Source: Phytophthora sp. 'mugwort' (taxonomy: Eukaryota > Oomycota > Peronosporomycetes > Peronosporales > Peronosporaceae). From it: DNA of 64,000 bases. The notes under the pieces were generated by a model. The model was not told the DNA's origin, searched no databases, and worked only from the letters and a program-made list of their open reading frames with translations. A program made the translations under genes and the position numbers. The stretch is from NCBI GenBank assembly GCA_033558025.1, contig JAUCEF010000005.1, forward strand, positions 4,650,001-4,714,000, written 5' to 3'. Within the stretch, counting starts at the first letter, position 1. Each line of letters starts with the position of its first letter. Shown in pieces: positions 11,613-21,648 of this stretch.

Positions 11613-14600
11613 ATGCTTCGCCTGTCACACTCGGTGAAGCGCCGCGTGCCGCTGTACAAGGCCAGCGGTAACCGCCTGTTGGTATCCGCGCGCGAGAAGG
11701 TGGACCGCCGCAACGCGCCGCGTTTTGAGACGCCTGCCGTGCTCGAGTTTGAGGACGGCACGCGCTTCCACGGCGTGTCGTTCGGCGCCAAGAAGTCTAT
11801 GGCCGGTGAAGTGGTCTTCACCACGGGCATGGTGGGCTACCCGGAGGCGCTCACGGACCCGTCCTTCAAGGGCCAGATCCTTAATATGACCTTTCCCATG
11901 ATCGGCAACTACGGTGTACCCGACACCAAGGCACTGGACGAGTTCGGCCTCAACAAGAACATCGAGTCCAACCGTATCCACGCCGCCGGCATGGTCGTGC
12001 AGGACTATTCGTCTCATCATAGCCACTGGAACGCCGCGCAGTCGCTCTCCGAATGGCTTGAGAGCGAGGGCATCCCCGGCATCGCCGGCATCGACACACG
12101 CGCCATCACGAAAAAGATCCGTGCTCATGGCGCCATGGCCGGCCGCATCATCGTCGAAGGCAGCGAAATGCCTGAGCTCGTCGATGTCAACGAAGACAAC
12201 CTGGCCGCGCTCGTCTCCACTAAGGACGTCATCACCTACGGCAAGGGCAACCCGCTCAAGATCCTTGCTGTTGACTGCGGTATTAAGTACAACATCATCC
12301 GCGAGCTCGTCAAGCGCGGCGCTGAGGTCAAGCGCGTGCCGTGGAACCACGACATCTCGTCCGAGATCGGCTGGTACGACGGTCTCTTCATCTCTAACGG
12401 CCCCGGCGACCCGGCCATCATGAAGGAGACCACCGCCCAGCTCAAGAAGGCGCTAGCCCTGCAGGGCGATGACGTTAAGCCCATCTTCGGTATCTGTCTG
12501 GGTAACCAGCTGCTCAGTTTAGCTGCTGGCGCTAACACGTACAAGCTACCCTTCGGCAATCGTGGCCAGAACCAGCCCGTACACAACCTGAAGACCGGAC
12601 AGAGCTACATCACTGCCCAGAATCACGGATACGCCGTGGACGGCAAGACCCTTCCCAGCGACTGGGAAGAGCTGTTCGTGAACCTTAACGACGGCACCAA
12701 CGAGGGTATCATTCACAAGTCCAAGCCGTATTTCACGGCACAGTTCCACCCAGAGCACGCTGGCGGACCTACGGACACGGAGTTCCTGTTTGACACTTTC
12801 CTTGATGCCGTGCGCTCCAAGGAGAAGGGACCGATCACGAGCCTGGTGCAACGTCCCCACATTGAACGCCCCAAGGTGAAGAAAGTTCTGGTGCTCGGAT
12901 CTGGCGGTCTGTCCATCGGCCAGGCCGGTGAATTCGATTACTCTGGCTCGCAGGCTATCAAGGCTCTGAAGGAAGAGGACATCGAAACGATCCTTATCAA
13001 TCCCAATATTGCCTCCGTGCAGACCAATATTGACCGCTCAAGCGAGGCTCAGGCCAGCAACGTGTACTACCTCCCAGTGAATCCTGATTTCGTCGAGCAG
13101 GTCATCAAGCGTGAGCGTCCGGACGGTATCCTTATCTCGATGGGTGGCCAGACCGCGCTTAACTGCGGTATGGAGCTCGACAAGCGTGGCGTGTTCGCGA
13201 AGTATGGTGTGCAGGTCCTGGGTACGCAGATCGATGTGATTAACTACACTGAGGACCGCGAGCTGTTCAACGACAAGCTTGCCGAGATCAATGAGAAGAT
13301 TGCTCAGAGTGAGGCCGTGGAGTCTGTGGATGATGCCGTCAAGGCTGCCTATCGCATCGGTTTCCCGGTGATGATCCGCTCTGCGTTCGCGCTTGGCGGT
13401 CTTGGCTCAGGTATCTGCGATGACGAGGCTCATTTGCGCAAGATGGCCAAGCAGGCCTTTTCCGGCAGCCCCCAGATTCTGGTGGAACGTTCTATGAAGG
13501 GCTGGAAGGAAGTCGAGTACGAGGTGGTGCGTGATGCCGCTAACAACTGTTTGACGGTCTGCAACATGGAGAACTTCGACCCTCTGGGTATCCACACGGG
13601 TGAATCGATCGTTATTGCGCCTTCGCAAACGCTGTCAAACCGCGAGTATCACATGTTGCGTGAGACTGCTGTGAAGGTGGTGCGCCACCTCGGCATTGTC
13701 GGTGAGTGTAACATCCAGTACGCCCTGAACCCGGAATCGGAGGAGTATTGCATCATTGAGGTGAACGCCCGTCTGTCGCGTTCGAGCGCTTTGGCGTCCA
13801 AGGCGACGGGCTACCCGCTTGCTTTTGTGGCCGCCAAACTTGCTCTGGGCATTAACCTACCGGACCTGAAGAACTCGGTGACCAAGAGCACGACCGCGTG
13901 CTTCGAGCCCTCGCTGGACTACTGTGTTGCCAAGATGCCGCGTTGGGATCTGGCGAAGTTCGAAAACGTCAGCACGGAAATTGGTTCTTCGATGAAGAGT
14001 GTTGGTGAAGTGATGTCGATTGCTCGTACCTTTGAAGAAGCGATTCAGAAGGCGCTGCGTATGGTGGAGCCCTCGAACGAGGGTTTCGAGCCGCGTTACG
14101 ATGAGCTGTCGCACGATGAGCTCGTGAAGGCTCTTGGCAAGCCGACGGACCGTCGTATTTACCAGATCGCACATGCTCTGAAGACTGGCCAGCTGTCGAT
14201 TGAACAGGTGCACGAGATCACCAAGATTGATACTTGGTTCCTGAGCCGTCTGCAGGCTATCTGCGACTGCGACGTGAACCTTACCGGCAAGAAACTGCGC
14301 GAGGTGAGCGCTCCGGAGATTATTGAGGCTAAGAAGCTCGGTTTCTCGGACCGTCAGCTCGCTCGCATGTTCAGCTGCACTGACGACGAGGTGCGTGCTA
14401 AGCGTAAGGAGCTGGGCATCCAGCCGGCCGTGAAGCAGATTGACACGCTTGCTGCTGAATACCCGGCTCAGACCAACTATTTGTACATGACGTACAACGG
14501 TACGGAGCACGATGTGCCTGCGCAAGAACCTAACGATGGTGTGATGGTGCTGGGCAGCGGTGCGTACCGTATTGGTAGCTCTGTCGAGTTTGACTGGTGC

Positions 14601-16148
14601 GCTGTGAGCTGCATCCGTACGCTACGTAAGCTTGGCCACCGCGCTGTGATGCTCAACTACAACCCTGAGACGGTGAGCACGGACTACGACGAATGCGACC
14701 AACTGTACTTTGAGGAACTGTCGAAGGAGCGAGTGATGGACGTCAACGACCGTGAGGGAGTTCAGGGCGTTGTGGTGTCCGTAGGTGGCCAAATCCCGAA
14801 CAACCTTGCGCTTCCGCTGCACAAGGCTGGGGTGAAGATTCTTGGCACACACCCGACGATGATTGACAGCGCTGAGGACCGATTTAAGTTCTCAAAGCTG
14901 ATGGACAAGGCTGGCGTGCCTCAGCCTGCGTGGAAGGAGCTCACAAGTCACGCTGCTGCTCGTGAGTTCGCTGAGCGCGTGGGCTACCCCGTGCTGGTGC
15001 GTCCATCGTACGTGCTGAGCGGTGCTGCCATGAACGTTGCCTACAACTTCGAGGAGCTGGACAACGTGTTGAGCCAGGCCGTTGCTGTGTCATCGGACCA
15101 CCCCGTTGTGATCACGAAGTTCGTGGAGGGCGCCAAGGAGCTTGAGCTTGATGCTGTGGCCAAGGATGGCAAGGTCATTGCTGCTGCTATTTCGGAGCAC
15201 GTCGAGAACGCCGGTGTGCACAGTGGTGACGCCACGCTGGTGCTGCCACCTGTGGAAGCCAGCTCATTCTACACGAACCAGATCAAGCGCAACGCCGAAA
15301 AGATCGCTAAGGCGCTGAATATCTCGGGTCCGTTTAACGCGCAGTTCCTGGCTAAGGGCGCTGACGTCAGCGTGATTGAGTGCAATTTGCGTGCATCCCG
15401 TTCGTTCCCGTTCGTGTCGAAGACGACGGGCGCTGACTTTATTAATGCTGCCACAAAGGTGATGGTGGGTGAGTCGACAGAGAACGACAACCTTCCTCCT
15501 CTTGATGGCCCCAAGCGTCCGGAGGGCTACGTCGGCATTAAGGCGCCGATGTTCTCGTACACTCGTCTAGGTGGCGCTGACCCGCTGCTAGGCGTCGAGA
15601 TGGCTTCGACTGGTGAGGTTGCTTGCTTCGGTAAGAACAGGCACGAGGCGTTCCTCAAGGCTTTGATCTCATCGAACTTCAAGCTGCCTGAAAAGAACAT
15701 CCTGCTGTCGATGCAGGACAAGTTCTCGGAGGAGTTCGTGCACGCTGCTTACAAGATGCACGAGCTAGGCTACAACCTGTACACGACGGAGAAGACGCAC
15801 GCGTACCTGAAGAAGTACGACATCCCGTCGACCAAGGTGGACTTCCCGTCGGACGGCGACAGCGAGAACAACGCGCTAAACCTGATTAAGGACGGCAAAA
15901 TCGACTTGGTGGTCAACCTGCCAAACAACCAGAGCCTGCAGACGGAGAACAACTACCAGATCCGTCGTACGGCCGTGGACTTCTCCATCCCGTTGCTGAC
16001 GAACATTAGCCTGGTGCAGCTCTTCGTGGAGGCCATGGCCATCCACAAGAACCAGCCTATGCTTGGCCTGGAGCCGGATAGTCTGTTCGACTATTACAAG
16101 CGCGAGAAGGAGGAGGATGCGTGGACGGACGTGCACGAGTTCCACTAA
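11613..16148 (+). CDS. Carbamoyl-phosphate synthase, fused small and large subunits (CPS III-like)
   Basis: A single exon of 1511 residues. A basic N-terminus (MLRLSHSVKRR) suggests mitochondrial import. Residues 40-420 are the small subunit with a class I glutamine amidotransferase domain. The nucleophile is Cys295 (FGICLGNQ), with His379 and Glu381 (FHPEH), so ammonia from glutamine can be used. Two ATP-grasp halves follow; the first starts near VLVLGSGGLSIGQAGEFDYS and the second near VMVLGSGAYRIGSSVEFDW. The C-terminal regulatory domain (about 1360-1511) resembles CPS I/III. It keeps TEKT at 1392-1395, NLPNN and NNYQIRR, which line up with the N-acetylglutamate site, although an aromatic position there is Phe rather than Trp. 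It makes carbamoyl phosphate for citrulline/arginine synthesis. Confidence 0.93.
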   Translation: MLRLSHSVKRRVPLYKASGNRLLVSAREKVDRRNAPRFETPAVLEFEDGTRFHGVSFGAKKSMAGEVVFTTGMVGYPEALTDPSFKGQILNMTFPMIGNYGVPDTKALDEFGLNKNIESNRIHAAGMVVQDYSSHHSHWNAAQSLSEWLESEGIPGIAGIDTRAITKKIRAHGAMAGRIIVEGSEMPELVDVNEDNLAALVSTKDVITYGKGNPLKILAVDCGIKYNIIRELVKRGAEVKRVPWNHDISSEIGWYDGLFISNGPGDPAIMKETTAQLKKALALQGDDVKPIFGICLGNQLLSLAAGANTYKLPFGNRGQNQPVHNLKTGQSYITAQNHGYAVDGKTLPSDWEELFVNLNDGTNEGIIHKSKPYFTAQFHPEHAGGPTDTEFLFDTFLDAVRSKEKGPITSLVQRPHIERPKVKKVLVLGSGGLSIGQAGEFDYSGSQAIKALKEEDIETILINPNIASVQTNIDRSSEAQASNVYYLPVNPDFVEQVIKRERPDGILISMGGQTALNCGMELDKRGVFAKYGVQVLGTQIDVINYTEDRELFNDKLAEINEKIAQSEAVESVDDAVKAAYRIGFPVMIRSAFALGGLGSGICDDEAHLRKMAKQAFSGSPQILVERSMKGWKEVEYEVVRDAANNCLTVCNMENFDPLGIHTGESIVIAPSQTLSNREYHMLRETAVKVVRHLGIVGECNIQYALNPESEEYCIIEVNARLSRSSALASKATGYPLAFVAAKLALGINLPDLKNSVTKSTTACFEPSLDYCVAKMPRWDLAKFENVSTEIGSSMKSVGEVMSIARTFEEAIQKALRMVEPSNEGFEPRYDELSHDELVKALGKPTDRRIYQIAHALKTGQLSIEQVHEITKIDTWFLSRLQAICDCDVNLTGKKLREVSAPEIIEAKKLGFSDRQLARMFSCTDDEVRAKRKELGIQPAVKQIDTLAAEYPAQTNYLYMTYNGTEHDVPAQEPNDGVMVLGSGAYRIGSSVEFDWCAVSCIRTLRKLGHRAVMLNYNPETVSTDYDECDQLYFEELSKERVMDVNDREGVQGVVVSVGGQIPNNLALPLHKAGVKILGTHPTMIDSAEDRFKFSKLMDKAGVPQPAWKELTSHAAAREFAERVGYPVLVRPSYVLSGAAMNVAYNFEELDNVLSQAVAVSSDHPVVITKFVEGAKELELDAVAKDGKVIAAAISEHVENAGVHSGDATLVLPPVEASSFYTNQIKRNAEKIAKALNISGPFNAQFLAKGADVSVIECNLRASRSFPFVSKTTGADFINAATKVMVGESTENDNLPPLDGPKRPEGYVGIKAPMFSYTRLGGADPLLGVEMASTGEVACFGKNRHEAFLKALISSNFKLPEKNILLSMQDKFSEEFVHAAYKMHELGYNLYTTEKTHAYLKKYDIPSTKVDFPSDGDSENNALNLIKDGKIDLVVNLPNNQSLQTENNYQIRRTAVDFSIPLLTNISLVQLFVEAMAIHKNQPMLGLEPDSLFDYYKREKEEDAWTDVHEFH

Positions 16149-16273
16149 GCGCATTGTCAAAAGAGCATGAGGTTCGCAGTGTGCGAGCCTCGTGCGTCGA
16201 GTATTTCGTGGAGTAGACTAAGAAGCAAGTCATCAATCAACACGACCATTTTTATCTAATTATGCTCGCTAGT

Positions 16274-17224
16274 TCATGATCTGACAGCATGAAAGCTGTG
16301 CTCCTTAAACCAGTTGTCTAAGCCGAACGAGAACAGGTCACGCGTGTACGCGCCCTTCTCCTTCTCGTCCATGGCCTTCAAAGCCTCCATCTCCGCCGAG
16401 ATCTTCTTCGTCTTTGCTGCAGTTTCGTGCGTCAGCTCAAGGTATCGATTGGAAAAATCCTGCGCAAGTTGCGGTTGCTGCATCTGTAGCTGTGTCTGGA
16501 AGTGGACACAACGTGTATATGCGGCAATCACGTAGGCGTCGGCGATGTCGAAGGCCGAGTCGGCCAATGCGCCCGTACGCATCCGCTCGAAGCTCGGCAG
16601 ACCGTCGGATATTTCAGAGTCTCCACGTGCCATCTGTGTGAGCTCGGGTTCCTGCTGTTCCAAGAAGCTCATGACCTGGTGCTTGATGCTGCTCTTCTTG
16701 CTCTTCGCCGACGTGGACGTCGGTGCACTGACACCGAAGAACCCTCGAGCAGCAGACGGATGCGTGTGAAGTGGCAGCACGTCGAAGCGCCTCCAACAGG
16801 CGAAGGACACGATGCCGTTGAGCTGTGCCAGCTGGAAGATGCCGGCGTTGTGGAAGCGCCCAGAGCGGAACATCCGCATGAACGCTTCGATGCCCACAAC
16901 CCAGTGGGCTTCGGGTTGTTGCTGCAACTCGGCGGCTTGGACATTGGCTAGGAACTCGTCGATGGCGCCGCCGACGTGCAGCACGTCCGCGCTGGCGAAC
17001 TGCGCCGTGGGGATGTGGCCCCAGCGACATACGCGACCACGTTCCGTTACGACGGCAAAACCCGTGCTGCTGGTGTTGATGTCCAGGCCGAGCACGCGCA
17101 TAGGTGGCGAGTAACGCACCAGCTGCTGCGCATGCTCGGCGAGGTCGCAGACTTCGAGGGCCTTGCGGATACGCGCCCCGTTGCGGCGCAGAGTTGCCGA
17201 AGCGGCCGCCACCTTGCGCGCCAT
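16274..17224 (-). CDS. RuvC-like RNase H-fold nuclease, predicted Holliday-junction resolvase
   Basis: A single exon of 316 residues starts at ATG 17224. The first 20 residues are rich in Arg and Ala and lack acids, suggesting an organelle targeting signal. The core reads RVLGLDINTSSTGFAVV, then GIEAFMRMFRSGRFHNAG, then SAFDIADAYVIAAYT. The acidic residues Asp48, Glu113, Asp226 and Asp229 match the spacing logic of the RuvC catalytic tetrad, including the DxxD pair in the last helix. A 45-residue Ser/Lys-rich insertion lies between the second and third motifs. The C-terminus is a charged helix. By family this would cut four-way DNA junctions, perhaps in mitochondria. No close named relative was recognised, so the role is inferred. 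Confidence 0.6.
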   Translation of the reverse strand: MARKVAAASATLRRNGARIRKALEVCDLAEHAQQLVRYSPPMRVLGLDINTSSTGFAVVTERGRVCRWGHIPTAQFASADVLHVGGAIDEFLANVQAAELQQQPEAHWVVGIEAFMRMFRSGRFHNAGIFQLAQLNGIVSFACWRRFDVLPLHTHPSAARGFFGVSAPTSTSAKSKKSSIKHQVMSFLEQQEPELTQMARGDSEISDGLPSFERMRTGALADSAFDIADAYVIAAYTRCVHFQTQLQMQQPQLAQDFSNRYLELTHETAAKTKKISAEMEALKAMDEKEKGAYTRDLFSFGLDNWFKEHSFHAVRS

Positions 17225-17679
17225 GATTGACTGCGGTACAAAGATGGGTGGGGTAAAGTTATCGGGTATTTTCTGGTTGGAATGTCGAAAAACCCGCTCA
17301 TGGTGAAATATCTATCCGACACGAGGGGAAAGCCGTTGAAAGTCTAAGTACTGTTAAAGCGCTGGGTAGACAACCTAAAAAACTCGATGGTGTCATCTGA
17401 ATGCGAAACATGGTTTGCCACTCGGCATTGACAAAAGGAGCACCGGAGCGTGGTGCCGTGTCCTGTTTTCCATGGCAGCAGCAGTCTTGTGAAAATGTTC
17501 CGTACGGTATACAAGTACAAGTGCGACGCTTTTCTTATTGAAGAGTAAATTGGTGAGCTTTTCAACCATGAATAATTAGTTACTTCAACCTATCAAGAAA
17601 AGAGTCTGTGACCACGATCAGCTACTTATCATCTGCATTCTCGTCCGTCCCTCCTTACCCGTGTCCGTAGATGTCTCCT
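17225..17679. other. Intergenic region
   Basis: This stretch lies upstream of the RuvC-like gene and downstream of the MLF-like gene. On the minus strand an initiator-like ACATTCCAACC stands about 60 bp upstream of ATG 17224. No gene was recognised. Confidence 0.35.
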
Positions 17680-18558
17680 TCATTTTCTTTGTCGACAATT
17701 CCTGTCCTGGCGTTTCCTTCCTGATGGGGTGCCCTCCTGTGCTGAGACCGACTCCGACTCCAATTGCCCCTTCACCTTTTTCTTCTGCGCCTCGCCAAAC
17801 GGAGTCCGTTGCCATAGCGCCTCGAACTCCTCTGGACTACCACTAGAGCAGATCGATTCGAGCTTCCCTTTGTCTTGTTTATTCCGACGGCTCCACGTCG
17901 TGCGCATCTTCTTATCGTCGATTTTCCGCTCATGCATGGCTTTCAGTCGACCAGTTGAGTCTTCATAACGACGGCGCGTGGTCGTAACTCGACGACCCTG
18001 TTCATCCATCATGGATGATTTGCTGAACGTATAAGACGAGAAGGTGCGGCCCTCGCCATCGGTCTTGGGAGCGACCTTGCGCTCGGTAATCGGGGTTACT
18101 TTGTACGAGTGCTTGCGAAGCTGCTTGTTGTGTTTCTTGTTGGGGCGGATGCCTCTGGGCTTGGGCTCAGTAATTCCTGTCCTGCTCGTCTTTTTGCTGC
18201 CTTCATCGTCGACGGCAATGTTAGTGCTAGTATCAGTGTCCAACTTGGCATTGCCGGCCTTCCTAGTTCCGGAAGCGCTCATGGATTCTTCTTCGGAAGC
18301 GACTTCCGGGGCGATCTCGAACTGGAATGCCGTCGGTTTATCCTTGCGCACCAGCAGCGGCAGGTCCACGAAGTAGTCATTGTCTGAGACCTTTTCATCT
18401 TCCACAAACTTAGGCGCTGTCAACACCTCGTGGTGCATTTCGAACGGGAAGCATGGACGCATCATGTCACTCATTTGCTCAAGCTCCATCATGGACTGCT
18501 CCAGCGACGTCATGGGGTACCAGAAGCGCGGTCGCACGAGATCCCATGTACTAAGCAT
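17680..18558 (-). CDS. Myeloid leukemia factor (MLF)-like protein
   Basis: The frame gives 292 residues from ATG 18558; an upstream extension exists only through a weaker start. Residues 170-265 resemble the MLF family: an SSYTFSKSS block, DEQGRRVTTTRRRYEDSTG, then an acidic EEFEALW segment. The N-terminus (MLSTWDLVRPRFWYPMTSLE) recalls the start of small heat-shock proteins. The middle is Ser/Lys-rich and probably disordered. MLF proteins are linked to chromatin and to aggregate handling; the role here is unknown. The gene is tandem with the BRAP-like gene on the same strand, 424 bp downstream of it. Confidence 0.55.
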   Translation of the reverse strand: MLSTWDLVRPRFWYPMTSLEQSMMELEQMSDMMRPCFPFEMHHEVLTAPKFVEDEKVSDNDYFVDLPLLVRKDKPTAFQFEIAPEVASEEESMSASGTRKAGNAKLDTDTSTNIAVDDEGSKKTSRTGITEPKPRGIRPNKKHNKQLRKHSYKVTPITERKVAPKTDGEGRTFSSYTFSKSSMMDEQGRRVTTTRRRYEDSTGRLKAMHERKIDDKKMRTTWSRRNKQDKGKLESICSSGSPEEFEALWQRTPFGEAQKKKVKGQLESESVSAQEGTPSGRKRQDRNCRQRK

Positions 18559-18982
18559 GGCTGTGATCGAGTTGCTTGGATTGTGTGCTTGGTCAGTTCT
18601 TGCTTTTACTTGCGTTGGTCGTAGCAAGTTCGTAAATGGTCTTGAGGGCGGATGATGAATCCGAGCAAGTTGAATTAATGCAATGTTGTCATATAGGGGT
18701 GCTTCAACATGACCCATACAAATTTGCATATTTTTACCACGGTTGGGTTTCTAGAAAGGAGTCGAATATTCCTGAACAACACTGTCAGTCTTGCACGCTT
18801 ATAGAACATCTGCGTGATCGACCCCTTCCAGGTGTCGCGCTTCGCATCTTCATGATTTTTACTGCAGCGATCTACTCAGTGAGATTAGACCGCAAACAAA
18901 CACATACGAAACGATCACAGCGCGTCACGACCTCCTTTTTACAGTAAACTATAACACGTCTAGGCTTCCAAGATGCACGTTT

Positions 18983-20888
18983 CTATCTCTTCTTCTTGCT
19001 CTTTCGTCTAGACGAAGTTGTTGGGGTGTCGTCCTTAGCTTCCGGCTTCGATTCGATCTCGATCGTGCCACCCTGAAATAAGTAAATCAGTCTGTTAGCC
19101 CTGCGAAAGCATTTACTCGAGAACAAAGAGACGCGTACCATAATGTCCTCACGATGTGCACTCTGCTCGACCTTGTTCTGCGTGTCTAAATAGAACATGA
19201 TATCACGGACCTGGCCCTCTAAATCGCCAATACGAAGCGCAGCCTCTTTTTCAACTCGTGCGTTTTGCTCCTCTAACAGCCGCACACGCTCTTTCCACTG
19301 CTTCTGGTTTTCGATCAGCGACTTGTTCAGTTCTCTGCATCACACATACACGCACTTTAGCTAAGATATCTGCAGTAGTAAAGCTGATCCTTTACTCGCC
19401 TGACAAACGTCAGCTCCTCTTCAAGCTTCTTCGTCTTTTCCGCTAGAGTAATATTTGCCTTCTTAAGCTGTTTGCGCTCATGCTCGTGGGCATTCAGCAG
19501 CTGTTGGCTCTCGCCTTCTTCCACACGCGCAAGTAACCGTTCGTAATAGAGACGCTGTTCCTCCAATTGACTATAAGATAGCGGATTGTAATATAGATAG
19601 AAACGTCAGATCTACCGCAGAAAGTCAGCAATAAGGAACAAGCACAGCTTTACCTTTTCAGGAGGAAGTTGTACTCAACTGCGAGCTTCTCGAGTTTCAG
19701 GTGCTCGCCTTCTTCTTCTTCAGCCGAAGTGGTCGGTGGGTTTTGCGAGCGCTCTCCGCTAAGGTTGTCTGGGCTCGGGAACTCCACGAACTTACCATCC
19801 TGCTTGTTCAAAATCAGTCGGTGAACATATCCATCCCCGGCATAGTCCCAGACACGTTGTGTCTCCAACTCGAGCGAGTACGTATGCAACGTCTCTTGGT
19901 AGTGCTTCTTTGCATGCTCACCTGAATAGCGTCCACAGCCCACGTGACCACAGATCAGGCAGATCCAAAGGTGGTCGGTGGTGGCACACACCTCACACGA
20001 TGAACCAATGTCTCCGTGGCTGTACCGACACACGGGACAGCTCGACCCCTCCCATCGGAAGAGACAGTCGCAATGGAACGAGTGATTACACAGCGTCGTC
20101 AAAATACCCGACGCTGACGCGTCCAGCCTATCCAGACAGACCGCACACGTCGGGATCTCCGTCATGCCAGCGGGTGGCGGCGGAAACAACTTCCTCATCT
20201 GTGCACTGCTCGCTCTTCTCTCCGACCGCGGACTCAATGGCGTTACCACGGAAACGTCCTCAAAAGCCGCGTGTTTTTCCTCCAACGCGTCGCAGTCTTT
20301 ACCCACCACCGGATCGAACTCGATGCTCCTTACGAACACAATCTTGCAGCGCTCCTGCTCGATCGAGTTGAAGTACTTGCCATTATGGTCCTGTCACAAT
20401 AAGAAAGAAACCAAATACACAATACAGTAAGCAAAGTAAATCACAAAGAAGTAAGAAACTATTGCCATTATTTGATCCCACCGTACCAGGAAGAACTGGT
20501 CCGCTCTTTCTTGCGAGTTGAACTGCATGAGCACCATGCAGTTGCAGCGCTCCGGGTCCTTGAGGATACGCACGAGCGCGATGTCCTCCCGGAAGCTGGC
20601 CAGGAATTCGAGTATCTCTACGGGTGACATGTGTGATGGCACCGTCACCACGCAGACCAACGTGCTGCGCTCGCTGGGAAGGTGCTGGCTGCCTCCGGCG
20701 GACGAGGCAGACGAATAGGGCTTGTCCGCCCGGTAGAACCGCAACTTGCCCGTGGTCACGCGCACCTGCGGGTTGCCGGCCAGGAAGGACGCACCCTGCA
20801 TCTCCTGCTCGTCCTCGAGCAACGGCTCCTCGGCCTTAGCCTCCTCTTCCTCAGCCATGTCGGCAGCCTCAACGCGGATCTGAAACAT
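18983..20888 (-). CDS. BRAP-type RING/ZnF-UBP E3 ubiquitin ligase
   Basis: Five exons (20888-20487, 20390-19654, 19570-19400, 19334-19139, 19072-18983) join in frame to 531 residues. The order is a BRAP2 RNA-recognition-like domain (about 73-155), a C3H2C3 RING (Cys216 to Cys255, CAVC...CNHSFHCDCL...CPVC), a ubiquitin-binding ZnF-UBP domain from Cys266 (CEVC...CLICGHVGCGRY...HA) and a long coiled coil to about 500. The tail is Lys/Arg-rich (RRKSKKKR). In animals BRAP/IMP tunes Ras-MAPK signalling and binds nuclear localisation signals. The third intron needs a GC donor (AG|GCGAGT). The fourth intron (66 nt) is a multiple of three and has no stop, so its retention would keep the frame. Confidence 0.9.
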
Positions 20889-21648
20889 GTCGCTAACTGT
20901 GAAGTAAGGAAAGTGAAAAAGTGGATTTTGTGGCGCGACTAAGAATTGTAGTGAGGACCAAATTTATACTACATGTATGGGGTGATAGCCAATTATCACA
21001 ATTGCGACAAACGTGTCCATTGAAGTGCCTAGGCCTCATTGTAAGTCGCGGCGCAAAGGACACCCCGCGGCCTGTCGCGATGATCAAGGCAATGCATCAA
21101 TACTGGCACGCGCCCACCAATGGACAATTGCTCACTTCAGTGGGCGGCGACCCTGACCCGGTATTTGTATTTTTTCCTAGACATCAATTAGTGCTTGAAG
21201 TTTGAATAATCTCATTGCGTACCAGCACCGAGGCAGCAACAGCAAGCGCAATACGGGATCGTTGCGTCCGCTCATGATGTACTTGAGCGCTCGGACCAGT
21301 ACGGCGAGACTTGTCACGGGTATTGAGCTGATATATCAAATATAGTGTCGCGTCTAGAATCTAGACTTTAGATTGCGAAGTGAAAATCAGCCAGGAAAGG
21401 ATTCGCAACAAAATTCTCTCCGCCGGACGTGCAAGGAGATGGAGACGTAGTATTGATAACTTTTATCGCTGCTCGGAAATCTGGAAACAGAGTATTGCGT
21501 TTAAGGAACTGCATCCTTGCCACACGAATTGTTGAACGGAATGCGCGGAATATTTGCACTTAGATTTACTTTCTTGTGGCACATTTTTGCGTTCTGGAAT
21601 AGTCCTGGATTTTTGAGCCCAGACCTTTTTGTCCATACGGTATGGATA
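20889..21648. other. Upstream region of the BRAP-like gene
   Basis: On the minus strand, TCACTTTCC (near 20905-20917) lies just upstream of ATG 20888 and fits the oomycete initiator consensus. The remainder holds only short frames without family features, and no gene is called. Confidence 0.35.

Noticed and set aside
11625..12350. 241-codon minus-strand frame
   Set aside because: Antisense to the carbamoyl-phosphate synthase; composition typical of a shadow.
13857..14525. 222-codon minus-strand frame
   Set aside because: Antisense to the synthase; His/Arg/Leu-rich shadow without motifs.
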